Source: an uncultured Halieaceae bacterium (GTDB taxonomy: Bacteria > Pseudomonadota > Gammaproteobacteria > Pseudomonadales > Halieaceae). Taken from it: DNA of 59,849 bases. Below are positions 29,075 to 38,306 of this stretch, in pieces. Below the pieces are notes generated by a model. It was given only the letters and a program-made list of their open reading frames with translations, made no database searches and was not told the origin of the DNA. Every line of letters begins with the position of its first letter. Position 1 is the stretch's first letter. The translations under genes were made by a program, and so were the position numbers. The DNA is taken from contig CALJGI010000007.1 of assembly GCA_938074045.1 (NCBI GenBank), forward strand, positions 1-59,849, written 5' to 3'.

Positions 29075-29957
29075 GATTGAATCTACCAGTGATTCCGCAG
29101 CGGGCGCCATTGCATCCCCCGGTGCCATCCTTCGATCTGCCCGTGAGGCTGCTGGATACAGCCGCGCAGAAATGGCGGATAAGCTCAACTGGCTAAGTTG
29201 CTATGTAGAGGCTATCGAAGAAGATCGCTACGAGGCATTCAGCAGCAGAGCATTTGCGACGGGATACATGAAGTCGTATGGACGATATCTGAAGGTTGCT
29301 GAAGATGTGTATCTGGAAGCCCATCACCAGATGCTGGCTGCCGCCGGTGGTGCTGTTGAGCGTGAACCCCTCTCCGGCGTTAGACCTCCCCGGCAGGTAG
29401 TTGTAAGTTCGCGGGCGGGATTGTATGGCGCAGGATTGGTACTGGCTGCGTTGATCGCACTCCTGTGGTGGCAACAGACCCAGCCTACTCCGCAACAGCC
29501 GTCAGCCACCGACTCAGATGCGGCTGAGCAATCGGCAACACTAGAAATGAGCGAGATTGTATCCGGGATTGAGGAGACAGCGGCTGCCTATTCGACACCC
29601 ATTGCAACTGATGCAGCCACCGCTGCGGGCCAGGAGCCTGTAGATTTCAGCGATGTGGAGCGTGAAAACAGCATTGTTGACGCTGCAGACACCGAGTCCG
29701 AGACCGGTCTGGAGGCGGTGGGAATACTGGAGTTCCGGTTTACGGCAGAGTGTTGGCTGGAAGTTCGTGATAGCAGAGGTGATCTGATATACGCTAATTT
29801 GCGCAGAGCTGGTGACACCCTGACGTTAGAGGGTGCAGCGCCCTTTGATGTTCTGTTGGGTGATGCATCAGCAGCGACCCTGAGTTACCTGGGAGCTGCG
29901 GTCCCGATCTCAGCCGTGGATGGGCGGAAGTTCGCCCGGCTTTCAGTGGGGGATTGA
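29061..29957 (+). CDS. rodZ: Cytoskeleton protein RodZ
   Basis: A 298-residue bitopic membrane protein that ties MreB filaments to the wall synthesis machinery. The cytoplasmic N-terminus has a helix-turn-helix (GAILRSAREAAGYSRAEMAD, residues 21-40), the single membrane helix is at about 119-137, and after an acidic linker the periplasmic DUF4115 domain covers about 225-298 (FTAECWLEVRDSRGDLIY). I choose ATG 29061, which gives the canonical N-terminus and a 14-base overlap with pilW. An upstream start at 28983 would lie deep inside pilW. Confidence 0.92.
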   Translation: MSKIEIESTSDSAAGAIASPGAILRSAREAAGYSRAEMADKLNWLSCYVEAIEEDRYEAFSSRAFATGYMKSYGRYLKVAEDVYLEAHHQMLAAAGGAVEREPLSGVRPPRQVVVSSRAGLYGAGLVLAALIALLWWQQTQPTPQQPSATDSDAAEQSATLEMSEIVSGIEETAAAYSTPIATDAATAAGQEPVDFSDVERENSIVDAADTESETGLEAVGILEFRFTAECWLEVRDSRGDLIYANLRRAGDTLTLEGAAPFDVLLGDASAATLSYLGAAVPISAVDGRKFARLSVGD

Positions 29958-29960
29958 ATC

Positions 29961-31082
29961 GTGTTTAGTGAGTCACCCATAAAGCGCAGAAAAACTCGGC
30001 AGATCATGGTCGGAGATGTGGCCGTGGGAGGAGACGCGCCGATCAGTGTTCAGAGTATGACGAACACGGAAACCTGTGACGTGGCGGCCACTGTTGCACA
30101 AATTCAACGTATTGCTGAAGCGGGCGCGGATATTGTGCGTGTGTCAGTCCCCACCATGGAGGCTGCCAGTGCATTCAGAGATATCCGGGCAGAGGTGGGT
30201 GTCCCCCTTGTTGCGGACATCCACTTCGATTACAAAATTGCATTGGCAGTAGCTGAATATGGTGTGGATTGCCTGAGAATCAATCCCGGGAACATTGGGC
30301 GCGAGGATCGGATTCGAGCGGTGATTGATGCAGCCAAGGAACGTTCGATTCCACTGCGTATTGGTGTGAACGCCGGATCGCTGGGCAAGGAATTGCAACG
30401 AAAATACGGTGAGCCCACTGCTGAAGCGCTGGTTGAATCTGCAATGCGTCACGTCGATATACTGGACAGGCTGGATTTTCCGGACTTCAAACTCAGCGTC
30501 AAAGCCTCAGACGTGTTCATGGCTGTCGCTGCCTATCGGCTCATTGCTGACAAGATTGATCAACCACTTCACCTGGGCATCACCGAAGCTGGTGGGTTGC
30601 GCGGCGGTACCGTAAAGTCCTCCGTTGGATTGGGTATGTTGCTGATGGATGGCATCGGCGACACCATAAGAATTTCTCTGGCGGCGGATCCCGTGGAAGA
30701 GGTCAAGGTTGGCTTTGAGATCTTGAAAAGCTTGAAACTGAGATCCAACGGCATCAATTTTATCGCCTGCCCCAGTTGCTCGCGTCAGAATTTCGACGTT
30801 ATTAGTACGGTCAATGAATTGGAACAGAGGTTGGAAGATATCCGCACCCCCATCGATGTTGCGATAATTGGGTGTATCGTCAATGGTCCTGGTGAAGCGA
30901 GAGAGGCGGATATTGGATTGACCGGCGCGAGTCCAAACAATCTGGTGTACGTTGCGGGGACCCCGGACCATAAAGTAACTAACGAACAGCTGGTTGATCA
31001 TCTCGAACAGCAGATTCGTGAACGCGCAAATGTCGTGGAAAGAAAGCTCGCGGCAGATGATGTCATTGTAACCGCTACGTAA
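29961..31082 (+). CDS. ispG: 4-hydroxy-3-methylbut-2-enyl diphosphate synthase IspG
   Basis: A 373-residue [4Fe-4S] enzyme that reduces methylerythritol cyclodiphosphate to HMBPP in the MEP isoprenoid pathway. The TIM-barrel part begins [14 protein letters not shown]. The cluster ligands are Cys270, Cys273 (CPSCSR) and Cys305 ([11 protein letters not shown]), and a conserved Glu follows. The GTG start at 29961 is three bases after rodZ. It depends on the upstream isc system for its cluster. Confidence 0.96.
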   Translation: MFSESPIKRRKTRQIMVGDVAVGGDAPISVQSMTNTETCDVAATVAQIQRIAEAGADIVRVSVPTMEAASAFRDIRAEVGVPLVADIHFDYKIALAVAEYGVDCLRINPGNIGREDRIRAVIDAAKERSIPLRIGVNAGSLGKELQRKYGEPTAEALVESAMRHVDILDRLDFPDFKLSVKASDVFMAVAAYRLIADKIDQPLHLGITEAGGLRGGTVKSSVGLGMLLMDGIGDTIRISLAADPVEEVKVGFEILKSLKLRSNGINFIACPSCSRQNFDVISTVNELEQRLEDIRTPIDVAIIGCIVNGPGEAREADIGLTGASPNNLVYVAGTPDHKVTNEQLVDHLEQQIRERANVVERKLAADDVIVTAT

Positions 31083-31093
31083 CAGGAAAAAAG

Positions 31094-32383
31094 TTGAGTC
31101 AGATCAGGGGTATAAAGGGGATGAAGGATATTCTCCCCGAAGAGGCAGGGACTTGGCAGTTCCTCGAGAGCACAATTGCCCGCGTGGTTGGCGGTTATGG
31201 TTATGGTGAAATTCGGCTGCCGGTTGTCGAAGTAACGGAACTGTTCAGGCGTTCTATCGGTGAAGTGACCGATATCGTTGAGAAAGAAATGTATACCTTT
31301 ACTGATCGCAATGGTGATCTGCTGACGTTGCGGCCAGAGGGGACCGCGGGCTGTGTGAGGGCGGTTACCCAGCACAGTCTCCATCGCCAGGCCCAGCGTC
31401 TCTGGTACCAGGGGCCTATGTTTCGGCGTGAGCGCCCCCAGAAAGGTCGCTACCGACAATTTGATCAGGTCGGAGTCGAAGCCTTTGGCATGACCGGACC
31501 TGATATAGATGCCGAGCTTATTTTTATGACCGCGCGACTTTGGCGGGAGCTGGGTATAGACAAGCATGTGACCTTGCATTTGAATTCAATAGGTTCTTCT
31601 GCAAGTCGCAATAAATACCGGGAAGATCTGGTCTCCTACTTTTCGGAGCATACTGATGCTCTGGACGCAGACAGCAAAGACCGTTTACACAGTAATCCCA
31701 TGCGGATACTTGATTCTAAAAATCCGGGTATGGAAGGTTTGATTGCAAGTGCTCCAAATATACTTGAAAGCCTGGATCAGGAGTCTGCGGAACATTTTTC
31801 CGGGTTGAAGGAATTGCTGGACAGTGCGGGTGTGACGTATACCATTAATCCCCGCCTGGTTCGCGGCCTTGATTATTACAATAAGACTGTCTTTGAGTGG
31901 GTTACCGAGAGTCTGGGCGCGCAGGGTACCGTATGTGGTGGAGGGCGCTACGATGGATTGGTGGCACAATTGGGTGGTCCCGAAACGCCGGCCGCCGGGT
32001 TTGCAGCCGGGCTGCACAGACTGGTGCTGATGCTGGAAGAGGTTGCTTCAGGCGTCGTGCCTGAAGGTCGACTTGACGCTTATGTAGTCGCAGTCGGCGA
32101 TGCAGCTGCGCTGGCCGCGACTGCGATAAGTGAGAATATTCGCGATGCGTTGCCGCAAATCAAAATGGTGCTGCACCGTGGTGGCGGGAGCTTTAAAAGC
32201 CAAATGAAGAAGGCTGATAGAAGCGGAGCTCAGATCGGGTTGATTCTGGGTGAACAGGAAGTTGCCGACGGTGTCGTAGGTGTGAAGCAATTGCGCGGAG
32301 ATACTCCCTCTGAGCAACAAAGCATTCCGCTTGCAGCACTGGCGGAACATCTTAATAAATTAATGACAGACGGCCAGAACTGA
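31094..32383 (+). CDS. hisS: Histidyl-tRNA synthetase
   Basis: A 429-residue class II aminoacyl-tRNA synthetase. Motif 2 appears as [19 protein letters not shown], the His-specific motifs as [15 protein letters not shown] and [13 protein letters not shown], and motif 3 as [18 protein letters not shown]-terminal anticodon-binding domain follows. The start is TTG 31094 ([15 protein letters not shown]), with AGGAAAAA just upstream and 11 bases after ispG. Confidence 0.97.
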   Translation: MSQIRGIKGMKDILPEEAGTWQFLESTIARVVGGYGYGEIRLPVVEVTELFRRSIGEVTDIVEKEMYTFTDRNGDLLTLRPEGTAGCVRAVTQHSLHRQAQRLWYQGPMFRRERPQKGRYRQFDQVGVEAFGMTGPDIDAELIFMTARLWRELGIDKHVTLHLNSIGSSASRNKYREDLVSYFSEHTDALDADSKDRLHSNPMRILDSKNPGMEGLIASAPNILESLDQESAEHFSGLKELLDSAGVTYTINPRLVRGLDYYNKTVFEWVTESLGAQGTVCGGGRYDGLVAQLGGPETPAAGFAAGLHRLVLMLEEVASGVVPEGRLDAYVVAVGDAAALAATAISENIRDALPQIKMVLHRGGGSFKSQMKKADRSGAQIGLILGEQEVADGVVGVKQLRGDTPSEQQSIPLAALAEHLNKLMTDGQN

Positions 32384-32406
32384 GCCGGATCAGGAGAGCA
32401 GGGCAA

Positions 32407-33126
32407 GTGGTAGATACAGACCGCACAGACGACGAACAGGTCGAAGCGCTTAAAAGATGGTGGGACGAGAACGGTCGTTCCACATTGATAGCTATAGCAC
32501 TGGCTGTCGCTGCCAGCCTGGGTTGGCAGGGATTTCGTGACTACCGCATCGAGCAGGCTGAGGCGGCTTCCATTGTGTACGATGAAATGCTGGAAGCCCT
32601 GGCACCAACGGAGAACGGGCAGGTCGATGATACGCGTAGGCGAACAGCCGAACATCTTGCCGGCGTACTCAAGACAGAATATGGGGGCTCTACCTATTCT
32701 GCTTTCGCTGCCTTTATGCTCGCAAAGCTTCAAGTTGAGGGCGGCGATCTGGCGGCGGCGGAGGAAGAATTGCGTTGGGTGTTGGCTAATGCTGGTGATG
32801 GCGAAGTGGGCGAATTGGCTCAGCTTCGCCTTGCGCGGGTGATGGCAGCCCGCGGTGAACACCAGCAAGCTCTGGATATACTCATCGGGATACAGGCGGA
32901 AAGCTTCGAACCAAGCGTAGCGCGGGCTATTGGTGACGTACATCTGGCGTTGGGCGATATAGACAAAGCAAATGCCGCTTATCAAGAAGCGCTGGTGTTG
33001 GGTGGGCAACCCAGTGGTCGCAGTGAAGCGGCCAGTCTGCTCGACCTGCAACTGGAGCAACTTAATCCTGTTCCAGCCCGGGAGATAAAGCAGGAAATAC
33101 CTGATTTGGAGGAAATCGCACAATGA
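32407..33126 (+). CDS. yfgM: YfgM-family SecYEG-associated TPR protein
   Basis: A 239-residue protein with a cytoplasmic N-terminus, one membrane helix (about 20-40, TLIAIALAVAASLGWQGF) and periplasmic TPR helices. In E. coli, YfgM sits next to PpiD at the SecYEG exit and hands proteins to periplasmic chaperones. It has the expected gene order hisS-yfgM-bamB. It starts at GTG 32407 behind AGGAG and overlaps bamB by four bases (ATGA). Confidence 0.9.
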   Translation: MVDTDRTDDEQVEALKRWWDENGRSTLIAIALAVAASLGWQGFRDYRIEQAEAASIVYDEMLEALAPTENGQVDDTRRRTAEHLAGVLKTEYGGSTYSAFAAFMLAKLQVEGGDLAAAEEELRWVLANAGDGEVGELAQLRLARVMAARGEHQQALDILIGIQAESFEPSVARAIGDVHLALGDIDKANAAYQEALVLGGQPSGRSEAASLLDLQLEQLNPVPAREIKQEIPDLEEIAQ

Positions 33127-34301
33127 AAGGCTTGAACCCCCTTGCCTGGTCCGCCTGGTGTTTGGCGTTGCTGCTGACGACCTCCGGCTGTAGCTGGTTG
33201 GATGTGTTTGGCGACGATGAAGATGACGATGAGCCCATGGAGTTGGTCGAATTGGTTGACGAGGTCGCCATCGAGAAACTATGGGACATGAATGTGGGAT
33301 CTGGACAGGGTGATATTTTTAATCGCCTGCAGATCGCACTGGACGGGGACGAGATATTTGTATGCGGGCATGAAGGTCAGGTTGCGGCGCTGAAAGCTGA
33401 TAGTGGCGAGGAACGGTGGCGGGTCGAGCTGGAAATGCCACTGAGTGGTGGCGTGGGTGTTGGTGATGATGTTGTGTTACTGGGGTCCACAGATGGCGAG
33501 GTTGTCGCCCTGGATCGCCAGAATGGTGCATTGCTGTGGCGTTCCCAGTTGACCGGAGAGGTGCTCGCGGCCCCTCAAACCAATGGCAGCCTGGTGGCTG
33601 TACAAACCTATGATGGCAAGCTGCATGGCCTGGATGTCACTACTGGTGAAATTAACTGGCAGTATGATTCCAATGTGCCAGTACTGACTCTGCGTGGAAC
33701 TAGTTCGCCACTATTTCACGAAGAGGTTTTGCTCGCTGGATTTGGCAACGGCAAGATGGCGGCTTTTGATGAGAATGGCACGCTGCGTTGGGAAACCCGC
33801 GTCGCGCTGGCACAGGGGCGCAGCGAAATTGAACGCATGGTAGATATCGACGGTGGGTTGATGGTGCTGGGTAATGCTGTCTATGCCGTTAGTTATCAGG
33901 GCAAACTGGCTGCGGTGGACGTGCCGAGCGGACGTATTATGTGGCAGCAGGATGCCTCCAGTTATGTGGGTGTCGACCAGGGTTTCGGCAACATTTACGT
34001 ATCAGATCAGCAGGGCGCGCTGATGGCCTATTACAAATCCGGGCAGGGGTTGCGCTGGGAGCAATCACAGCTGGAGCGCCGACAACTGTCACGCCCGACG
34101 GCATTGCGCAGTTATGTCGCGGTGGCTGACTTCGAGGGATATATTCATTTTATCTCTCAGGTAGATGGTCATTTTGTCGGTCGTACACAGGTAGATTCCG
34201 ATGGAGTCAGAGCAGACATGATCGCCGATGGAAACGTTCTCTACGTGTTTGATAACAGCGGCACGGTCAGCGCGTTCCGGGTTTCATCCCTGGGCGGTTG
34301 A
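33123..34301 (+). CDS. bamB: Outer membrane protein assembly factor BamB
   Basis: A 392-residue lipoprotein of the BAM complex, which inserts beta-barrel proteins in the outer membrane. The lipobox is TSGC with Cys23. After an acidic stretch (DDEDDDEPMELVEL), an eight-bladed PQQ-like beta-propeller follows with blade motifs such as VAALKADSGEERWRVE, VVALDRQNGALLWRS and LAAVDVPSGRIMWQQD. The highly acidic linker after the lipid anchor is longer than usual. Confidence 0.94.
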   Translation: MKGLNPLAWSAWCLALLLTTSGCSWLDVFGDDEDDDEPMELVELVDEVAIEKLWDMNVGSGQGDIFNRLQIALDGDEIFVCGHEGQVAALKADSGEERWRVELEMPLSGGVGVGDDVVLLGSTDGEVVALDRQNGALLWRSQLTGEVLAAPQTNGSLVAVQTYDGKLHGLDVTTGEINWQYDSNVPVLTLRGTSSPLFHEEVLLAGFGNGKMAAFDENGTLRWETRVALAQGRSEIERMVDIDGGLMVLGNAVYAVSYQGKLAAVDVPSGRIMWQQDASSYVGVDQGFGNIYVSDQQGALMAYYKSGQGLRWEQSQLERRQLSRPTALRSYVAVADFEGYIHFISQVDGHFVGRTQVDSDGVRADMIADGNVLYVFDNSGTVSAFRVSSLGG

Positions 34302-34352
34302 TCCGCCACACCGGGGAGTTAAATTCATGTCAATATATGTCAGGGTTCCACT

Positions 34353-35744
34353 GTGATCCCCGTAATTGCTTTGGTTGGCCGCCCGAATGTCGGTAAATCC
34401 ACTTTGTTCAATCGACTCACGCGATCGCGTGATGCGTTGGTAGCGAACTTTCCCGGGCTGACCCGCGATCGTCAATATGGTGAGGGCAGTCACGGTGATC
34501 GACATTTCATCGTGATTGACACGGGTGGTATCACCGGAACGGAAGACGGCATAGACTCGCCGATGGCTGACCAATCCATGACGGCGGTCGATGAGGCCGA
34601 TCTGGTACTGTTTATGGTGGATGCCAGAGACGGTCTCACGGGTATCGATGAGGAGCTCGCTGGGGTGCTTCGCACTCGTGGCAAGCCTACCCAGTTGGTG
34701 GTTAACAAGACTGACGGTATGAGTGAAGACGTGGCTGCATCGGAATTTTATGAATTGGGTATTGCCGATGTCCATGCAATTGCTGCTAGTCAGGGCCGCG
34801 GCGTGCAGCGCATGCTGGATCAAATACTCGTCGACGTCCCAGTTGTCGAACCAGTCGAAGAGCTTCCCAAAAAGGGCATCAAAATAGGTATTATTGGTCG
34901 CCCCAACGTGGGTAAATCTACTCTGGTGAACCGCCTCCTGGGGGAGGAGCGGGTTGTGGTCTACGATCAGCCCGGGACCACCCGCGACAGTGTTTACATC
35001 GACTACGAAAGAGCCGGCAAACAGTACACACTGATTGACACTGCAGGTGTCAGACGACGCAAGAATGTCCGGGAAACCGTCGAAAAATTCTCTATCGTCA
35101 AAACTCTCAAGGCCATTGATGATGCCAATGTTGTGATCCTGATCATGGATGCACGCGAAGGCATAGTAGACCAGGACCTACATCTGCTGGGGCATGCGAT
35201 GGATGTCGGTCGTGGCCTCGTGCTGGCCGTCAATAAATGGGATGGCCTCGATACCGAGGTTAAGCAGCACCTGCGCACTGAACTTAAAAGACGCCTGGAG
35301 TTTGTTGACTACGTCGATATCCATACGATATCGGCCCTACATGGTACCGGTGTGGGTAAGCTGTACGATTCGGTCCAACGGGCCTATGACGCGGCGACAC
35401 ATCCCCTGCAGACCCGCACCCTGAACGAAGTGCTGAACGGTGCGGTGCGCGATCATCAGCCACCGATGGTAAATGGTCGGCGCATCAAACTACGATACGC
35501 CCATGCCGGAGGGCACAATCCCCCGGTGATCGTGATTCACGGCAATCAGACTGACAAAGTGCCAGCCAGCTATCGCCGCTTTCTTGAAAAGACCTTTCGT
35601 CGTGAACTCGGCCTGGCCGGAACGCCGGTGCGGATTGAGTTCAAGACCAGTCAAAACCCGTTTACCGCCAAGCGTGATCAAATGACAGACCGGCAGCGGG
35701 CCAGAGAACGCCGATTGAAGGCGCAACACAAACCGAGGAAATGA
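34353..35744 (+). CDS. der: Ribosome biogenesis GTPase Der (EngA)
   Basis: A 463-residue double GTPase required for 50S subunit maturation. The first G domain has GRPNVGKS at residues 8-15 and DTGG. The second has GRPNVGKS near 186-193, DTAGVRRR and NKWD. The C-terminal KH-like domain ends in a basic tail ([15 protein letters not shown]). It starts at GTG 34353. Its stop overlaps the truncated hemoglobin gene by four bases. Confidence 0.97.
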   Translation: MIPVIALVGRPNVGKSTLFNRLTRSRDALVANFPGLTRDRQYGEGSHGDRHFIVIDTGGITGTEDGIDSPMADQSMTAVDEADLVLFMVDARDGLTGIDEELAGVLRTRGKPTQLVVNKTDGMSEDVAASEFYELGIADVHAIAASQGRGVQRMLDQILVDVPVVEPVEELPKKGIKIGIIGRPNVGKSTLVNRLLGEERVVVYDQPGTTRDSVYIDYERAGKQYTLIDTAGVRRRKNVRETVEKFSIVKTLKAIDDANVVILIMDAREGIVDQDLHLLGHAMDVGRGLVLAVNKWDGLDTEVKQHLRTELKRRLEFVDYVDIHTISALHGTGVGKLYDSVQRAYDAATHPLQTRTLNEVLNGAVRDHQPPMVNGRRIKLRYAHAGGHNPPVIVIHGNQTDKVPASYRRFLEKTFRRELGLAGTPVRIEFKTSQNPFTAKRDQMTDRQRARERRLKAQHKPRK

Positions 35745-36112
35745 TCCCGGATTTGGATAGCGAAGAGCGCATCGCTGAGTTCGTTGATGTGTTCTACAGC
35801 AAGATACTGGCAGATCCTACGCTAGCGCCCATATTCCTGGATGTTGCCGCCGTCGACCTGAATGTACATCTCCCCCATATCCGTGCTTACTGGGCCAAAC
35901 TGTTACTGGGTGATACCGAATATCGTCGTCACACCATGAACATTCATCGCCAGCTTCATCTCAAGCGAACTTTGACGGAAGATGATTTTGTCGCGTGGCT
36001 GCGATTATTTACGACGACGCTGGACCGACATTTTAGCGGTCCCAAGGCCGATCGCGCCAGGCGGGTCGCTACCGCCATAGCCGGCAACATGCGCACCAGC
36101 GTGGGTGTATAG
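35741..36112 (+). CDS. Group III truncated hemoglobin
   Basis: A 123-residue 2-over-2 globin. The family pattern is [19 protein letters not shown], then [32 protein letters not shown], where the His in NIHRQ (about residue 69) is the likely proximal haem ligand, and [20 protein letters not shown]. The TrHbIII group is poorly understood; proposed roles are oxygen, nitric oxide or sulfide chemistry. The ATGA overlap with der implies coupled translation of a haem protein with a ribosome-assembly GTPase. Confidence 0.85.
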   Translation: MIPDLDSEERIAEFVDVFYSKILADPTLAPIFLDVAAVDLNVHLPHIRAYWAKLLLGDTEYRRHTMNIHRQLHLKRTLTEDDFVAWLRLFTTTLDRHFSGPKADRARRVATAIAGNMRTSVGV

Positions 36113-36164
36113 CCGCTCTGTCGAGCCTGTCTCTGCATATCTGCAAATAATTTGCTAAAAAGAC

Positions 36165-36204
36165 TTGCCAAGCGAAAATTAGGTGTTATAGTTCTATATA
36201 ACAC
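36165..36204 (+). promoter_or_regulatory. Promoter with palindromic operator upstream of GIN/YtrA/ABC operon
   Basis: The -35 TTGCCA (36165-36170) and -10 TATAGT (36187-36192) are 16 bases apart. A perfect inverted repeat, GTGTTATA-6-TATAACAC (36183-36204), covers the -10 box. Binding there would block RNA polymerase. The obvious candidate is the GntR/YtrA-type repressor encoded two genes downstream, since YtrA-class regulators usually control their own ABC operon. Confidence 0.6.
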
Positions 36205-36235
36205 TATACGAAATAGCGGAATGCAGAGGTGTTCG

Positions 36236-37039
36236 ATGATTAAAACGGCAGGCCTGGCGATGGCAGTAGTATTAAACAGTACTGCATTGGCTGATGTAAA
36301 AGTTATCGAAGATATTGATTTTAATAGAATTTATATCGAAGGCAACGTTGAAGTGGAGATTAGCCAGGGCGATGACCCTCAGGTGAGCGTGCGCGGTTCC
36401 AAGGAACACCTCACGCCGCTTCCGATACGTCTTCGCGCCGGTACACTTAATCTTGGGCGCAACGAAAAAGGAGAGCGTCTCAAGAATCTCCGCTATCGGG
36501 TTACTGCTCGGGTAATAGAAGCGATCGAGTTGGCCGGTTCCGGCACTGTATATGTAAAGCCCCTCAAGGCTGAGGATTTGTCTTTGAGTCTCAAAGGATC
36601 CGGCGACCTGAACGTATACGACGTCGACGCGACTGAGCTTATTTTGACCCTGTCGGGTAGCGGTAACATGCAACTGGAGAATATGACGGTTGCGGGAGAT
36701 ACCAAGATTGCGCTGAATGGTTCTGGCGATATGCAGTTCGGTTCCATAGACGCCAACGGGATAAAGGTCGCGATCAATGGCTCATCCGACCTGAAGGTCC
36801 AGAATTCAGGTTCGGCTGAATATGTCAAGATTGCGATTATGGGTAATGGCGATGCCGACATGGAAAGCGTTTCTGCTAAAGTTGCGAAAGTGAGTGTCAT
36901 GGGCTCCGGTGATGTGAAGATCATGGTCAGTGATGAGCTGGACGTGTCCATTATGGGCAGCGGAGACGTATCTTATATTGGTGATCCGAATATCAGTCAA
37001 TCAGTGTTCGGCTCCGGCGATGTCGAGCGGAAGGACTGA
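36236..37039 (+). CDS. Secreted GIN-domain (DUF2807) protein
   Basis: A 267-residue exported protein. The signal peptide (MIKTAGLAMAVVLNSTALA) probably ends at Ala-Leu-Ala before Asp. The mature part is a right-handed beta-solenoid of the GIN/DUF2807 type, with short repeats ending in Gly-Ser-Gly-Asp or variants (GSGTV, GSGDL, GSGNM, GSGDM, GSSDL, GNGDA, GSGDV three times). Such proteins are called putative autotransporter adhesin heads but usually stand alone and have no proven role. ATG 36236 has GAGGTG seven bases upstream. It is the first gene of an operon with a YtrA-type regulator and an ABC transporter, suggesting a link to envelope stress. Confidence 0.82.
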   Translation: MIKTAGLAMAVVLNSTALADVKVIEDIDFNRIYIEGNVEVEISQGDDPQVSVRGSKEHLTPLPIRLRAGTLNLGRNEKGERLKNLRYRVTARVIEAIELAGSGTVYVKPLKAEDLSLSLKGSGDLNVYDVDATELILTLSGSGNMQLENMTVAGDTKIALNGSGDMQFGSIDANGIKVAINGSSDLKVQNSGSAEYVKIAIMGNGDADMESVSAKVAKVSVMGSGDVKIMVSDELDVSIMGSGDVSYIGDPNISQSVFGSGDVERKD

Positions 37040-37072
37040 GCGACTAATGCGAACGAGAAGAGAGTACTGATC

Positions 37073-37444
37073 GTGTCGAGAGAGTGGAATGACAGCCAGC
37101 CCATATACCTGCAATTGCGGGAGCAGGTTATCGGGCGTCTTATGGATGGCACCTTTGCCGAGGGGGAAGCAGTTCCCTCAGTGCGGCAGGTCGCCAGTGA
37201 ATATCAGATTAACCATCTTACGGTAGCCAAGGCTTACCAAGAGTTGGTGGATGATGGGTTGCTCGAGAAAAAACGGGGACTGGGTATGTTTGTTGTAGAG
37301 GGAGCTCGGCAGGCGCTGCTGCAGAACGAGCAAAAGAAATTTATCGACAGAGAGCTGCCAGAATTCGCAACGCGGGTCCAGCAACTGGGACTTGATCTCA
37401 GCACAGTGGCTCAGCAACTGGCTGGAATGGGAGATAGGGCGTGA
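37073..37444 (+). CDS. GntR-family (YtrA subfamily) transcriptional regulator
   Basis: A 123-residue short GntR protein with a winged helix at residues 10-75 (IYLQLREQVIGRLMDGTF, then VPSVRQVASEYQINHLTVAKAYQELVDDGLLEKKRGLGMFV) and only a small C-terminal helical dimerisation part. This is the YtrA layout, whose members sit in ABC transporter operons and often respond to cell-wall-active compounds. It starts at GTG 37073 and overlaps the ATPase gene by four bases (GTGA). It probably binds the inverted repeat at 36183-36204. Confidence 0.88.
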   Translation: MSREWNDSQPIYLQLREQVIGRLMDGTFAEGEAVPSVRQVASEYQINHLTVAKAYQELVDDGLLEKKRGLGMFVVEGARQALLQNEQKKFIDRELPEFATRVQQLGLDLSTVAQQLAGMGDRA

Positions 37445-38298
37445 CCGACAGCATTGTAAAAGCTTCCGGATTGCGAAAAAGCTTCGGCAAACTGGCCGCG
37501 GTGGATGGCGTCGATCTGGATATAGCCAAGGGTTCCATTCTCGGATTGCTTGGACCCAACGGCGCTGGTAAAACAACCCTGTTAAGAAGTCTCTTGGGTC
37601 TGAGTACTTGCGAAGGTGAATTATCCGTACTGGGCATGAATCCTGTTCGAGAGCGTTCGAAACTGCTGGAAGAGGTGTGCTTTATTGCCGATACCGCGGT
37701 ATTGCCCTCCTGGATGAAGGTTAGTGATTTGCTGGACTATGTTGGCGGAGTACACCCCCGATTTAGTCGTGAGCGCGCTGAAGAGCAGCTGGCGCAAACC
37801 AATATCCTGCAGGAATCGAAAATTAAACAGCTGTCCAAGGGGATGATGGTTCAACTCCACCTGGCTATCGTGATGGCCATCGATGCCCGGCTGCTTATAC
37901 TTGACGAACCCACGTTGGGGCTCGATATATTATTCCGTAAGCAGTTCTTTGAGCAGTTGCTCAACGATTATTATGACAGTGAACGCACGATCATCATTTC
38001 CACCCATCAGGTGGAAGAGGTTGAAAATATTCTTACGGATATCATGTTTGTCGCCAAGGGCAAAACTGTGTTGAGTGAGAGTATGGAGAACATCTCTGAG
38101 AATTACCTGGAGCTGCAGGCCACCGGCGACAGTCTGGTGGCGGCTGAAGCTATGGGACCGATGGGGAGTCGGGCCATTTTTGGCGGTAAAGCCCTGATAT
38201 TTTCAAATCCCGATCGTGAGGCACTAGCTGCGCTTGGGGAATTACGAGTACCGTCGGTGGCGGATTTATTCGTGGCCAAAGTTCAGTTGGAGGCGTAG
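37441..38298 (+). CDS. ABC transporter ATP-binding protein
   Basis: A 285-residue ATPase subunit. Walker A is GPNGAGKT at 38-45, the signature is LSKGM (in KQLSKGMMVQLHLAIVMA, a variant of LSGGQ common in YtrB/CcmA-like ATPases), Walker B is LLILDEPTLGLD, and the switch is ISTHQ. The C-terminal 70 residues are a variable domain. It forms a transporter with the permease nine bases downstream. Direction (export) is likely from the family; the substrate is unknown. Confidence 0.92.
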   Translation: MTDSIVKASGLRKSFGKLAAVDGVDLDIAKGSILGLLGPNGAGKTTLLRSLLGLSTCEGELSVLGMNPVRERSKLLEEVCFIADTAVLPSWMKVSDLLDYVGGVHPRFSRERAEEQLAQTNILQESKIKQLSKGMMVQLHLAIVMAIDARLLILDEPTLGLDILFRKQFFEQLLNDYYDSERTIIISTHQVEEVENILTDIMFVAKGKTVLSESMENISENYLELQATGDSLVAAEAMGPMGSRAIFGGKALIFSNPDREALAALGELRVPSVADLFVAKVQLEA

Positions 38299-38306
38299 GC
38301 AGCATC

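Noticed and set aside
36236..37039. GSGD-rich repeats as a DNA tandem repeat
   Set aside because: The residue motif recurs but the spacing and codons vary; it is a protein solenoid rather than a DNA repeat array.
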